Assembly: GCA_903832165.1 (NCBI GenBank)
Contig: CAILAQ010000507.1
Span: forward strand, 1 to 30,552
Reading direction: 5' to 3'
Source: an uncultured Bacteroidota bacterium
Lineage (GTDB): Bacteria; Bacteroidota; Bacteroidia; Bacteroidales; UBA12481
DNA length: 30,552 nucleotides
In this document: positions 22,846-29,866 of the stretch, piece by piece
Layout of the letters: each line of letters begins with the position of its first letter
Numbering within the stretch: position 1 is the stretch's first letter
The notes under the pieces: model-generated
Database searches by the model: none
Seen by the model: only the letters and a program-made list of their open reading frames with translations
What the model was told of the DNA's origin: nothing
Made by a program: the position numbers and the translations under genes

Positions 22846-25647
22846 ATGAAACGATATCTGATAATAATAATGGCAGGCTTGTGCATGTCGATGACCTCCA
22901 TCGCCCAATCAGCCAACCTCACCGGAAATATAATTGGTGATCAGGGTGTTCCGCTGATTTCGGCAACGGTGGTGCTCCTGAATCCGAAAGATTCAACTTT
23001 GGAATTCTTTGGGATCAGTAACGAGAAAGGTCATTTTGAAGTTAAAAGCGTAAAAGCCGGAAATTACCTCTTGCAGGTGGCCTATCTGGGATATCAGTCG
23101 TTTTATCAGAACATGAATTTTCCTTACGGTCCTGACAATGACTTTGGGATCGTTGCCTTAAAGCCAAAAACTGTTGATCTTAAAGAGGCCCAGATCGTGG
23201 GTGAATATGTTCCGCTTGTTATACGGCATGATACCATCGAATTCAATGCCAAGGCGTTTAAAACCCGATCGGACGCCAATGTTGAAGAGTTGTTGAAGAA
23301 ATTGCCGGGGATTGAGGTTGACAGGGCAGGGAATATCAGGGCATTGGGCAAGGATGTTAAAAAGGTATTGGTTGACGGGAAGGAGTTCTTCGGGAATGAT
23401 CCTAAAATAGCCACCAAGAATCTTCCGGCCGATGCTATTGATAAAGTACAATTATATGATAAGCGGTCGGACGTAGCCGAATTTACCGGGATAGATGACG
23501 GTACACGTGATAAAACGGTCAACCTGATTCTTAAGGAGGATAAAAAGAAAGGTATTCTGGGAGACGTTACAGCCGGAGCAGGGGCCGGGGATGTTTCGGC
23601 ATCCGGGGGCAGCGGCAAATATTATCTGGGCAGCGGCAAGGCATACCGTTTTACCGATAAAATTCAGGCTGCAGTCATGGGAATGGTCAATAACGTGAAT
23701 CAAACCGGATTTTCCTTCGGCGACTATATGAGTTTCAACGGAGGCATGAGTGCCATGGGAGGCGGGGGTGGTGCGATCATGATCGGAGCAAGCGGAGGAG
23801 GCGGTTTGCCAATTAATTTTGGACAACCCGAGAGCGGGCTTTCAGCTTCAGGAGCCGGTGGAGCCAATTTTTCCTATTCCTGGGCTAAGGATCGGCGTGT
23901 GTTTGCCAGCTATACAATGACAGGCTCAAACAGGAAGCTTACTGAATCCTCCACAACGAAGAATTTTACTCCGGAAAGATCCTTTATGGAAGATCAGTCG
24001 GCCAATCAGGTCCAGCGTGATACCTCACACAGTATTAATTTCGGTATGCGCAACCGCATCGATTCCACTCAAACTATTATCGTGAATGGAAATATTGGCT
24101 TCTCAAATGCATTTTCACCGAGGAATTCAATTACCAATGCCCTCGAAAATGATTTGCCAATTTATAGCCTTAGCCGCACCAGCACTGGTAAATCCCGTTC
24201 TTTATCAGGAAGTGCCAGCGGATCATGGCTGAAGAAATTCAACAATAAACGCTCGATTTTTAAAATCGGCGGCGATGGTAACTATTCAAACAGTCTGTCG
24301 AATTCAATGTACAATAACTCAACAAAATATTTTCTGCAGTCCAGTCCTACTGATGTGAGACAGTTCCAGGATATTGGCAATGATAACGTGTCTGTATCGG
24401 GATCAACCTCCCTGACACAAAAGGTAAAAGGGCTGCTTTTCATTGAACCCGCATTGCGCATAGGATCAAGCAACGATCATTATAACAGGACTCAGGGATT
24501 GCCCATTGCTGATGGCAGGCAGGTTGATTCATTGTTCAGCCCTGATTTCAGAAAAGTTTACCAGTGGATGCGACCGGAAATCACCCTGACCAGAAATTCA
24601 GATAAAACCCAGTTTTCTGCCGTTCTCGGAATGGAAAGCGGAAAGATTCAGACCACATTATGGGATCAGTCACCGTTGGACAAAGTTCACCTCTATTTCA
24701 CTCCCCGGTTGCAGTGGGAATATGAATACAAAACCGGCCGCAGGCTGAGCTTTTTCTATCAGACCAGCGTCAATACCCCTTCAACCAGCCAGCTGCTGCC
24801 GATTGCCGAAAACAGCAATCCGATGGCCATTTCTTATGGTAACCGCAATCTGAAACCAGAATATTCGAATAATGTTTATTTGAATTGGCTGATATTTGAT
24901 CAGTTCAGCTTTACTTCAATGATGAGCGGAATAGATGCAGGATATACCATCGATAAAATTAACTGGGCCAGGACGGTTGACTCGCAATTGAGGCAGACCA
25001 TGACGCTGGTGAATGTGAAAAATGATTACAATGCCTCAGCCAGGATCGATTTTTCGACTCCCATCCGAAAACTGGGTGTGAAGATCAACCTGAACCTTCG
25101 GGAGAGTATGAATCAGGGAATCAGTCTGGTAAACGGCAATGAGAATAAAAATACCAACTTTACCCATAAAGCCTCTTTAACTATTGATAACCGCAAGAAA
25201 GATAAGTGGGATGTGATGGTCGGAGGTTCGGTTCAAATGACCGATGCAAAATATTCCATCCAGAACAGTTTGAATAACAGATATGTAAACCTGGCTGGAT
25301 TTACGGAGATGCGTTATAACCCAACCGAGAAGTGGAACTTTGGTTTCAAGGCTGATGTCACGAATTATACCGCCCAGAGTTTTGATAAGCCGATCCTGAT
25401 TCCCTTGCTCAGCTGCGACATTACCTTTTATTTCCTGAAGAACAACCGTGGGGTGCTGACATTGAATGCCATGGACCTTTTAAACAAGAATACCGGCATC
25501 CAGCGCATCAGCGAACTAAATTATCTGCAGGAACGGCAAACCAATATGCTCGGACGTTACGCGATGCTGACCTTTAAATACCGGCTCAACAAGATGGGTG
25601 GAAGCACCCAGCATGGCAGTGCATTCAGCGTGAAAATCGACAGGTAG
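22846..25647 (+). CDS. Outer-membrane beta-barrel protein with CarboxypepD_reg-like domain (TonB-receptor-like)
   Basis: This 933-residue protein has a signal peptide (MKRYLIIIMAGLCMSMTSIAQ). A CarboxypepD_reg-like domain covers about residues 22-110 (LTGNIIGDQGVPLISATVVL, GHFEVKSVKAGNYLLQVAYL). A plug-like region at about 115-230 has DANVEELLKKLPGIEVDRAG, VKKVLVDGKEFFGNDPKIA and DKVQLYDKRSDVAEF. The remainder is a beta-barrel of alternating strands with aromatic girdle residues. A Gly/Met-rich loop lies at about 295-345 (GGMSAMGGGGGAIM and following). It belongs with the outer-membrane barrel proteins that accompany GLPGLI genes. No classical TonB box is evident. The substrate is unknown. 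It is probably co-transcribed with the GLPGLI gene across a 109-bp gap containing hairpins. Confidence 0.9.
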   Translation: MKRYLIIIMAGLCMSMTSIAQSANLTGNIIGDQGVPLISATVVLLNPKDSTLEFFGISNEKGHFEVKSVKAGNYLLQVAYLGYQSFYQNMNFPYGPDNDFGIVALKPKTVDLKEAQIVGEYVPLVIRHDTIEFNAKAFKTRSDANVEELLKKLPGIEVDRAGNIRALGKDVKKVLVDGKEFFGNDPKIATKNLPADAIDKVQLYDKRSDVAEFTGIDDGTRDKTVNLILKEDKKKGILGDVTAGAGAGDVSASGGSGKYYLGSGKAYRFTDKIQAAVMGMVNNVNQTGFSFGDYMSFNGGMSAMGGGGGAIMIGASGGGGLPINFGQPESGLSASGAGGANFSYSWAKDRRVFASYTMTGSNRKLTESSTTKNFTPERSFMEDQSANQVQRDTSHSINFGMRNRIDSTQTIIVNGNIGFSNAFSPRNSITNALENDLPIYSLSRTSTGKSRSLSGSASGSWLKKFNNKRSIFKIGGDGNYSNSLSNSMYNNSTKYFLQSSPTDVRQFQDIGNDNVSVSGSTSLTQKVKGLLFIEPALRIGSSNDHYNRTQGLPIADGRQVDSLFSPDFRKVYQWMRPEITLTRNSDKTQFSAVLGMESGKIQTTLWDQSPLDKVHLYFTPRLQWEYEYKTGRRLSFFYQTSVNTPSTSQLLPIAENSNPMAISYGNRNLKPEYSNNVYLNWLIFDQFSFTSMMSGIDAGYTIDKINWARTVDSQLRQTMTLVNVKNDYNASARIDFSTPIRKLGVKINLNLRESMNQGISLVNGNENKNTNFTHKASLTIDNRKKDKWDVMVGGSVQMTDAKYSIQNSLNNRYVNLAGFTEMRYNPTEKWNFGFKADVTNYTAQSFDKPILIPLLSCDITFYFLKNNRGVLTLNAMDLLNKNTGIQRISELNYLQERQTNMLGRYAMLTFKYRLNKMGGSTQHGSAFSVKIDR

Positions 25648-25704
25648 TCTTCAGTATTCAGTCCTCAGTCTGCAGCAGCAATTGGTACCATCGGAGAGTT
25701 GTCA

Positions 25705-25758
25705 TCCCCGCGAAGGCGGGGACCCCGTCGCATACCATGGATTTAAGGCGGGGATCCC
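25705..25758. repeat. REP-like palindromic element between convergent genes
   Basis: TCCCCGC (25705-25711) and GCGGGGA (25716-25722) form a 7-bp stem with a GAAG loop. A degenerate second copy, GGCGGGGATCCCG, follows at 25747-25759. Sequences of the type TCATCCCCGCGAAGGCGGGGA recur between genes in many bacterial genomes. Here it lies between the convergent barrel-protein and endonuclease genes and may serve as a bidirectional 3' stabiliser. No T-run is present. Confidence 0.55.
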
Positions 25759-25770
25759 GACACCCGAAAC

Positions 25771-26592
25771 CTAAAACCCTACTATTACCGGCAGGTGATC
25801 CGAAAGGTAGTTCCCCTGATAGCTTTCGTTATTCGTTTGGTAGCTTTTAACGGGTTTTGTTTTTCTTACATAGATAAAATCGATACGTTCGCCCGGTTTA
25901 CCTGAGGTAGGGAATCCGGTGAAAGTATATTCAGGTCCTTTCGGAGCTGTGGCTGATAATATTCTTGCATCCTGAAACCCGGCACCTGTGATAATCGGGT
26001 AGGGGGTATCTGTTGGAGTGGCATTGAAATCACCTGCAATAATTACCGGATGGTTACCGGCGAGTGAATCTGCGGAATGTACCAGCAATTTTGCACTCAT
26101 TATACGCGCAGTCACACCAATATGATCAAAATGGGTGTTAAAAACAAAAATGGTATCCTTTGATATGCCTGCGAGGGCAACCCAGGTCACCATACGGGGG
26201 CAGACTGCATCCCAACCCAGTTTGCCTGGAATATTTGTAGTTTCGGAAAGCCAGAAGTATCCGCTTTTAACCAGTTTGAATTTATTTTTCAGATAGAATA
26301 CAGGAACATATTCACCTTTTTTTGCGCCATCATCCCGGCCAACACCGGCCCAGGCATAACCGGGGAGCGCCATGGCAACGTCATTTACCTGTCCGTCGAG
26401 TGCCTCCTGCAAACAAAATATGGCCGGTTCGACATCCTTCAGGAGCGAGAAAACTTTCTCTTTTCGGTTGGGCCAGGCATTAACGCCATCACCCGGATTA
26501 TTGTATCGGATGTTCCAGGTCATAATTTTCAGATCGGAACCGAAGCCGGCCATCGACATACTAAGGAGCATCAGAAGGAGAGCGTTTTTCAT
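25771..26592 (-). CDS. Secreted endonuclease/exonuclease/phosphatase family protein
   Basis: This 273-residue protein has a signal peptide (MKNALLLMLLSMSMAGFG, cleaved near SDL), so it acts outside the cytoplasm. The fold is that of Mg-dependent phosphodiesterases: IMTWNIRYNNPGD, CLQEA with the metal-binding Glu, FNTHFDHIG, IIAGDFNATPTDTPY, RIDFIYVR and LSDHLPVI, which provide all the conserved His, Asp and Asn residues of the active site. Members of this family hydrolyse nucleic acids, phosphoinositides or sphingomyelin. Substrate cannot be told from sequence; the secreted Bacteroidota forms are usually annotated only to family level. It is divergent from the DEAD-box helicase. Confidence 0.9.
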   Translation of the reverse strand: MKNALLLMLLSMSMAGFGSDLKIMTWNIRYNNPGDGVNAWPNRKEKVFSLLKDVEPAIFCLQEALDGQVNDVAMALPGYAWAGVGRDDGAKKGEYVPVFYLKNKFKLVKSGYFWLSETTNIPGKLGWDAVCPRMVTWVALAGISKDTIFVFNTHFDHIGVTARIMSAKLLVHSADSLAGNHPVIIAGDFNATPTDTPYPIITGAGFQDARILSATAPKGPEYTFTGFPTSGKPGERIDFIYVRKTKPVKSYQTNNESYQGNYLSDHLPVIVGF

Positions 26593-26663
26593 TTTAAATG
26601 GAGGTTGTCAATTCTGCAAAATAATAAATATTCAGGACGTGATGTTAATTGACTAGAAAACAA

Positions 26664-26671
26664 TACCTTTG
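26664..26671 (+). promoter_or_regulatory. -7 promoter element for the DEAD-box helicase (TACCTTTG)
   Basis: TACCTTTG matches TAnnTTTG exactly, 60 bp before the ATG at 26731. No convincing -33 TTG is visible at the expected spacing. Confidence 0.45.
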
Positions 26672-26730
26672 CGGCCGAATTAAAATAATGGCTTTCAGGC
26701 ATTTTGCCTTGGGGCCTAAGGAGAAAATTG

Positions 26731-28440
26731 ATGAATTTATTTGAAGAGTTCGGCTTGCGCAAAGAGATCCTCCGCGCTATCACCGACATGGGTTTTGAAG
26801 AGCCCACCCCCATACAGGCAGAGACTATTCCCTACCTGTTAAAACCGAATGCCGATATGATTGGTCTGGCTCAGACCGGTACCGGCAAAACTGCCGGATT
26901 CGGGTTGCCGATTCTGCAGCAGATAGATTTTGGACAGAAAACTATTCAGGCACTTGTCTTATGTCCGACCCGCGAATTATGTATGCAGATCACAAAGGAT
27001 ATGCAGAATTTTTCGAAATATATTCCTGAATTCAAGATTGTTGCCGTATATGGCGGTGCCAGTATTCAACCACAGATCCAGGCTTTAAAAGCCGGTGTTC
27101 ATATGGTTGTGGCCACTCCCGGACGTGCAATGGACTTGCTCAAACGGAAACTGCTCAAGGTCCAGAATGTTAAATGGCTGGTTCTTGACGAAGCAGATGA
27201 AATGTTATCGATGGGATTCAAGGATGATCTCGACACCATTCTTGGAGACACCCCGAAAGAAAAGCAGACCATGCTTTTCTCGGCTACCATGCCGACTGAA
27301 ATCCGCGAAATTGCCGGGAAGTACATGCACGAGCCGGTGATGATATCCGTGGGTAAAAAGAACGCAGGTGCTGATAATGTTCAACATGAATATTATGTCG
27401 TACATGCCAAGGATCGTTACCAGGCCCTTAAGCGGGTAGTCGATCTTTATCCTAAGATATATGGCATCGTTTTCTGTCGCACCCGTGCTGAAACGCAGGA
27501 TGTGGCTGATAAGCTGATGAGCGAAGGTTATAACGCCGATGTTCTGCACGGTGATCTTTCTCAGGCTCAGCGTGATTTTGTCATGAGCCGTTTTCGGCAG
27601 AAGCATGTTCAGCTTTTGGTTGCTACCGATGTGGCAGCAAGGGGTTTGGATGTGAATGATCTGACTCACGTCATTAATTATAACCTTCCGGATGAGCTGG
27701 AAGTTTATATACACCGCAGTGGCCGTACAGGCCGTGCCGGAAAAGCCGGAACATCCATATCCATTATCCACACGCGTGAACCACAAAAGGTTACACAGCT
27801 TGAGAAACTTCTGAGTAAGAAATTTATCCGGAAACAAGTTCCGAGTGGCATCGAGATCTGTGAAAAGCAGCTTTTTAATCTGATCGATAAAGTGGAAACT
27901 GTTGAAGTAAACCACAGCGAGATTGATCCTTTCCTCGAAGGTATTTTTGCCAAGCTCAGCTGGCTCGAAAGGGATGAGCTGATTAAAAGGTTTGTCTCGG
28001 TTGAATTTAACCGTTTTCTCTCCTTTTATGAAAATGCTCCTGACCTGAATGCCAATATTCATGATCAGAAGAGTCCGCTCAGCCGCGATAACAGATCACG
28101 TTCCGAACGTGCAGCTGAACGCATGCAATTCTCCCGGATTTTTATAAACCTCGGGACAAAGAATAACATGAATCCGTCCAATATTATCGGACTGATCAAT
28201 GACAGAACAGGCAATAAATCCATTCAGATCGGCAAGATCGAGATGATGAAGAAATTTGCTTTTGTGGAAGTTGACAGCCGATTTGAGCGCGAAGTAATGA
28301 ATTCATTCCGCGATTGCACTATTGATGGAGTTCGTGTTACCGTTGAACTAAAAACTTCAGAAGGTCCAAGAGAACCACGATTTGAAGATTTTCCGCGTCC
28401 GAAAAGAAAATCGAACCGGAACGATCAGAAGAGATGGTAA
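26731..28440 (+). CDS. DEAD-box RNA helicase with DbpA-type RNA-binding domain
   Basis: This 569-residue cytoplasmic ATP-dependent RNA helicase has the Q motif GFEEPTPIQ, Walker A AQTGTGKT (47-54), PTREL, VATPGRAMD, the DEAD box in VLDEADEM, the SAT motif in LFSATMP, and in RecA domain 2 LVATDVAARGLDV and HRSGRTGRAGK. The C-terminal part (about 460-545) has FINLGTKNNMNPSNIIGLIN and GKIEMMKKFAFVEVD, matching the RNA-recognition fold of DbpA, CsdA and related helicases that act in ribosome assembly or cold adaptation. The tail is basic (RPKRKSNRNDQKRW). The ATG at 26731 is chosen because AAGGAG stands eight bases upstream; a longer TTG start at 26704 would include that site. Confidence 0.95.
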   Translation: MNLFEEFGLRKEILRAITDMGFEEPTPIQAETIPYLLKPNADMIGLAQTGTGKTAGFGLPILQQIDFGQKTIQALVLCPTRELCMQITKDMQNFSKYIPEFKIVAVYGGASIQPQIQALKAGVHMVVATPGRAMDLLKRKLLKVQNVKWLVLDEADEMLSMGFKDDLDTILGDTPKEKQTMLFSATMPTEIREIAGKYMHEPVMISVGKKNAGADNVQHEYYVVHAKDRYQALKRVVDLYPKIYGIVFCRTRAETQDVADKLMSEGYNADVLHGDLSQAQRDFVMSRFRQKHVQLLVATDVAARGLDVNDLTHVINYNLPDELEVYIHRSGRTGRAGKAGTSISIIHTREPQKVTQLEKLLSKKFIRKQVPSGIEICEKQLFNLIDKVETVEVNHSEIDPFLEGIFAKLSWLERDELIKRFVSVEFNRFLSFYENAPDLNANIHDQKSPLSRDNRSRSERAAERMQFSRIFINLGTKNNMNPSNIIGLINDRTGNKSIQIGKIEMMKKFAFVEVDSRFEREVMNSFRDCTIDGVRVTVELKTSEGPREPRFEDFPRPKRKSNRNDQKRW

Positions 28441-28511
28441 TTAATCAATTTGCTAATTTGCTGATGTGCCAATTAAAAAAATCCATTTTTACATTTTTTA
28501 ACATTAGAGGA

Positions 28512-28537
28512 TGTAACAATGAGCAGGTTTCTTCGTC
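28512..28537 (+). promoter_or_regulatory. ECF-type promoter, copy 1 (TGTAAC-N16-CGTC)
   Basis: TGTAAC at 28512-28517 and CGTC at 28534-28537 are separated by exactly 16 bases, and CGTC is followed by TTA. This is the architecture of ECF sigma promoters with a -35 AAC and a -10 CGTC, like those of Bacillus sigma-X. The same pair with the same spacing occurs twice more in the window. No recognisable gene follows this copy before a terminator. Confidence 0.65.
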
Positions 28538-28544
28538 TTATAGT

Positions 28545-28703
28545 TATAAAAAGAGATAACGTTAATTAACAGAAATTACATCTGGATAGGACAACAAAGA
28601 GGTTAATTTGTAACGAAGATATTAGAAGAAACTGCAAAGAGTAAGTGTTTGTTTTTCGAAACAGTCCCGATTAGCCGGCTCTAACAAGCCGGCTTTTCTT
28701 TTT
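28545..28703 (+). ncRNA. Candidate ~160-nt non-coding transcript (orphan promoter to terminator)
   Basis: Transcription from ECF promoter copy 1 would begin near 28545 and end at the hairpin terminator at 28673-28703. From 28555 (GATAACGTTAATTAACAG) to the terminator the sequence matches the 3' region of the next gene (29572-29710), including ATTAGA, ACTGCAA, GTGTTT, TTTTCGAAA, GTCCCGAT and AGCCGGCT. No ORF with a plausible start lies downstream of the inferred transcription start. It may be a regulatory RNA derived from a duplicated 3' UTR, or the remains of a unit whose gene was deleted. Confidence 0.4.
28673..28703 (+). terminator. Rho-independent terminator
   Basis: AGCCGGCT (28673-28680), loop CTAACA, AGCCGGCT (28687-28694), then TTTCTTTTT. 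An 8-bp GC-rich stem followed by a T-rich tract. Confidence 0.85.
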
Positions 28704-28726
28704 GTTAAAAACGGAGTTGGATCCTA

Positions 28727-28781
28727 TTAACAAATCATTAACGATAATGTCTGTAATATTCACATTGTTTAACACTTACAG
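28727..28781 (+). promoter_or_regulatory. Candidate operator: TTAAC direct repeat and CTGTAA/TTACAG dyad
   Basis: TTAAC at 28727-28731 and 28738-28742 form a direct repeat with 11-bp phasing. CTGTAA (28751-28756) and TTACAG (28776-28781) form an inverted repeat that abuts the -35 element of ECF promoter copy 2. The whole arrangement is conserved with identical spacing at 29742-29796. Confidence 0.5.
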
Positions 28782-28782
28782 A

Positions 28783-28808
28783 TGTAACATCTCCCCGTTT
28801 AAAGCGTC
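28783..28808 (+). promoter_or_regulatory. ECF-type promoter, copy 2 (TGTAAC-N16-CGTC)
   Basis: TGTAAC at 28783-28788 and CGTC at 28805-28808, spacer 16 bases, followed by TTAG. It lies 45 bp before the ATG of the small secreted protein at 28854. Confidence 0.7.
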
Positions 28809-28853
28809 TTAGATATAGAAAACAGAACTCAAAATCTTTAAAAAATAACAGAG

Positions 28854-29573
28854 ATGAAAGCATTAAAAATTATCAAACTGACGGGGATTATTCTCCTGGG
28901 CATGGTTGTGGTGAACCAACTGGAAGCCAGTGCTCCAATTGCTCGCAAGAGTGCAAAAGAAGTTATTACACTAACGGTTGACAAGCCGGTCATTGAGTAT
29001 ATGGCAAAAGCCGCTGCAGAGAGAATTGACGCATCTGATATATATAGGATGCAAAAAATGGCATTCCAGATTGATCACCTGAAGATTTCCTTCTCCGATG
29101 CAGATGCAAGCGATTATGTACTCAGATTTAAGCCGATCGATGAACAGGGATTAGAAGCGTGGATGTTTAACGAAGGATATCTGAAATCCACCTCCGAAAA
29201 TGAGGTTGCTCCCATACAGTCTATCAGCGCCAGGATCGAAAAAAACAATAAGAGTATTTTTCAGGCAGCGAGGAAAGATATAACGCTGACCCTCGACAAA
29301 CCGATTATCGATTTTCTCAAGAATATCTATGATAACCAGATGAGCGCAGGTCAGATTGTAAGATTACAGAAACTGTGCAGCAAGATTGACCATGTCACGG
29401 TTTCCTTTATCGACAAAAATGCCAGTGACTATGTTTTAAAATTCAAGCAGCTGGACAATCAGGGTTTGGAAGAGTGGATGTTTAATGAAGGGTACATTGT
29501 TGCAACACCTGATGTTGAAACTCCTTCAGTGGACACCATGACTATTGATTCTTTCCTTAAGCTGCAAAACTGA
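28854..29573 (+). CDS. Secreted protein with two ~75-residue repeats, unknown function
   Basis: This 239-residue protein begins with a signal peptide (MKALKIIKLTGIILLGMVVV, cleavage near EASA/PIA). The mature part holds two clearly duplicated units: residues 36-110 (from EVITLTVDKPVIEYMAK to LEAWMFNEGYL) and 141-214 (from KDITLTLDKPIIDFLKN to LEEWMFNEGYI). Shared landmarks are ITLTxDKPxI, a central helix with R(M/L)QK, KIDH/QIDH, ASDYVL(R/K)FK, QGLE and WMFNEGY. The repeat is predicted alpha/beta by pattern; I do not recognise it. The leader, operator, ECF promoter and 3' region are duplicated around the next gene, which encodes a shortened relative. Expression should depend on an ECF sigma factor, suggesting an envelope-stress role (inference). 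Confidence 0.75.
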   Translation: MKALKIIKLTGIILLGMVVVNQLEASAPIARKSAKEVITLTVDKPVIEYMAKAAAERIDASDIYRMQKMAFQIDHLKISFSDADASDYVLRFKPIDEQGLEAWMFNEGYLKSTSENEVAPIQSISARIEKNNKSIFQAARKDITLTLDKPIIDFLKNIYDNQMSAGQIVRLQKLCSKIDHVTVSFIDKNASDYVLKFKQLDNQGLEEWMFNEGYIVATPDVETPSVDTMTIDSFLKLQN

Positions 29574-29718
29574 TAACGTTTATTAACAGTATTTATATCT
29601 GAGTAAGATTGGGATGGCCTTTATTTGTGATATAGATATTAGATGATACTGCAAGATGTAGTGTTTGGTTTTCGAAAAAGTCCCGATCAGCCGGCTCGCA
29701 AGAGCCGGCTTTTCTTTT
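29572..29718 (+). repeat. Conserved 3' UTR block with terminator, copy B
   Basis: The block begins in the stop codon of the 28854 gene (TGATAACGTT) and ends in the terminator at 29689-29718. It matches 28555-28703 along its length, best over the last 70 bases (GATATTAGA, ACTGCAA, GTGTTTG, TTTTCGAAA, GTCCCGAT). Conservation of non-coding sequence beyond the hairpin suggests a functional 3' RNA or a fairly recent duplication. The gap to the next gene (29574-29866) holds no coding sequence. Confidence 0.7.
29689..29718 (+). terminator. Rho-independent terminator with GCAA tetraloop
   Basis: AGCCGGCTC (29689-29697), loop GCAA, GAGCCGGCT (29702-29710), then T-rich tail TTTCTTTT. A 9-bp perfect stem closed by a stable GNRA loop. 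Confidence 0.9.
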
Positions 29719-29741
29719 GGTATTCAGTGAAGAAAGCCGCG

Positions 29742-29796
29742 TTAACAAATCGTTAACGAAAAAGCCTGTAATCTTCACATTCTTTAACGTTTACAG
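29742..29796 (+). promoter_or_regulatory. Candidate operator, second copy: TTAAC repeat and CTGTAA/TTACAG dyad
   Basis: TTAAC at 29742-29746 and 29753-29757 (11-bp phasing), and CTGTAA (29766-29771) with TTACAG (29791-29796). The distances from each element to the ECF -35 box are the same as in the copy at 28727-28781. Confidence 0.5.
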
Positions 29797-29797
29797 A

Positions 29798-29823
29798 TGT
29801 AACTATGGCGTTGCAGGATCGTC
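29798..29823 (+). promoter_or_regulatory. ECF-type promoter, copy 3 (TGTAAC-N16-CGTC)
   Basis: TGTAAC at 29798-29803 and CGTC at 29820-29823, spacer again exactly 16 bases, followed by TTAG. The 16-base spacer itself is not conserved among the three copies, so selection on the two boxes and their distance is likely. Confidence 0.7.
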
Positions 29824-29866
29824 TTAGTATTAGAAACAAGATTAGAAACTTAAAAAACAAAATACA

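Larger units (their letters stand above)
28441..28853 (+). other. 413-bp gene-free region: ECF promoter, terminator block, operators, second ECF promoter
   Basis: This interval holds no credible coding sequence. It contains, in order, a first ECF-type promoter (28512-28537), a conserved ~150-bp non-coding block ending in a terminator (28555-28703), a TTAAC direct repeat and a CTGTAA/TTACAG dyad (28727-28781), and a second ECF-type promoter (28783-28808) followed by a ~40-base leader to the ATG at 28854. Confidence 0.8.
28555..28873 (+). repeat. Tandem duplicate unit, copy A (counterpart 29572-29886)
   Basis: Conserved blocks occur in the same order in both copies, offset by 1013-1017 bp: GATAACGTT-ATTAACAG, the pre-terminator block, the AGCCGGCT terminator, the TTAAC repeat, the CTGTAA dyad, TGTAAC-N16-CGTC and the MKxLKIxKLT signal-peptide start. 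Confidence 0.8.

Noticed and set aside
22846..25647. Classical SusC-type TonB-dependent transporter with SusD partner
   Set aside because: No SusD-like gene is adjacent and no TonB box is evident; the neighbour is a GLPGLI protein, which fits the CarboxypepD_reg/outer-membrane barrel type instead.
25698..25760. CRISPR-like repeat between convergent genes
   Set aside because: Only one full palindrome and one degenerate copy are present, with no regular spacers; a REP-like element explains it better.
28519..28569. Short ORF MSRFLRLIVIKRDNVN between the DEAD-box gene and the small secreted proteins
   Set aside because: Its ATG lies between the -35 and -10 boxes of ECF promoter copy 1, upstream of the expected transcription start, and it has no ribosome-binding site.
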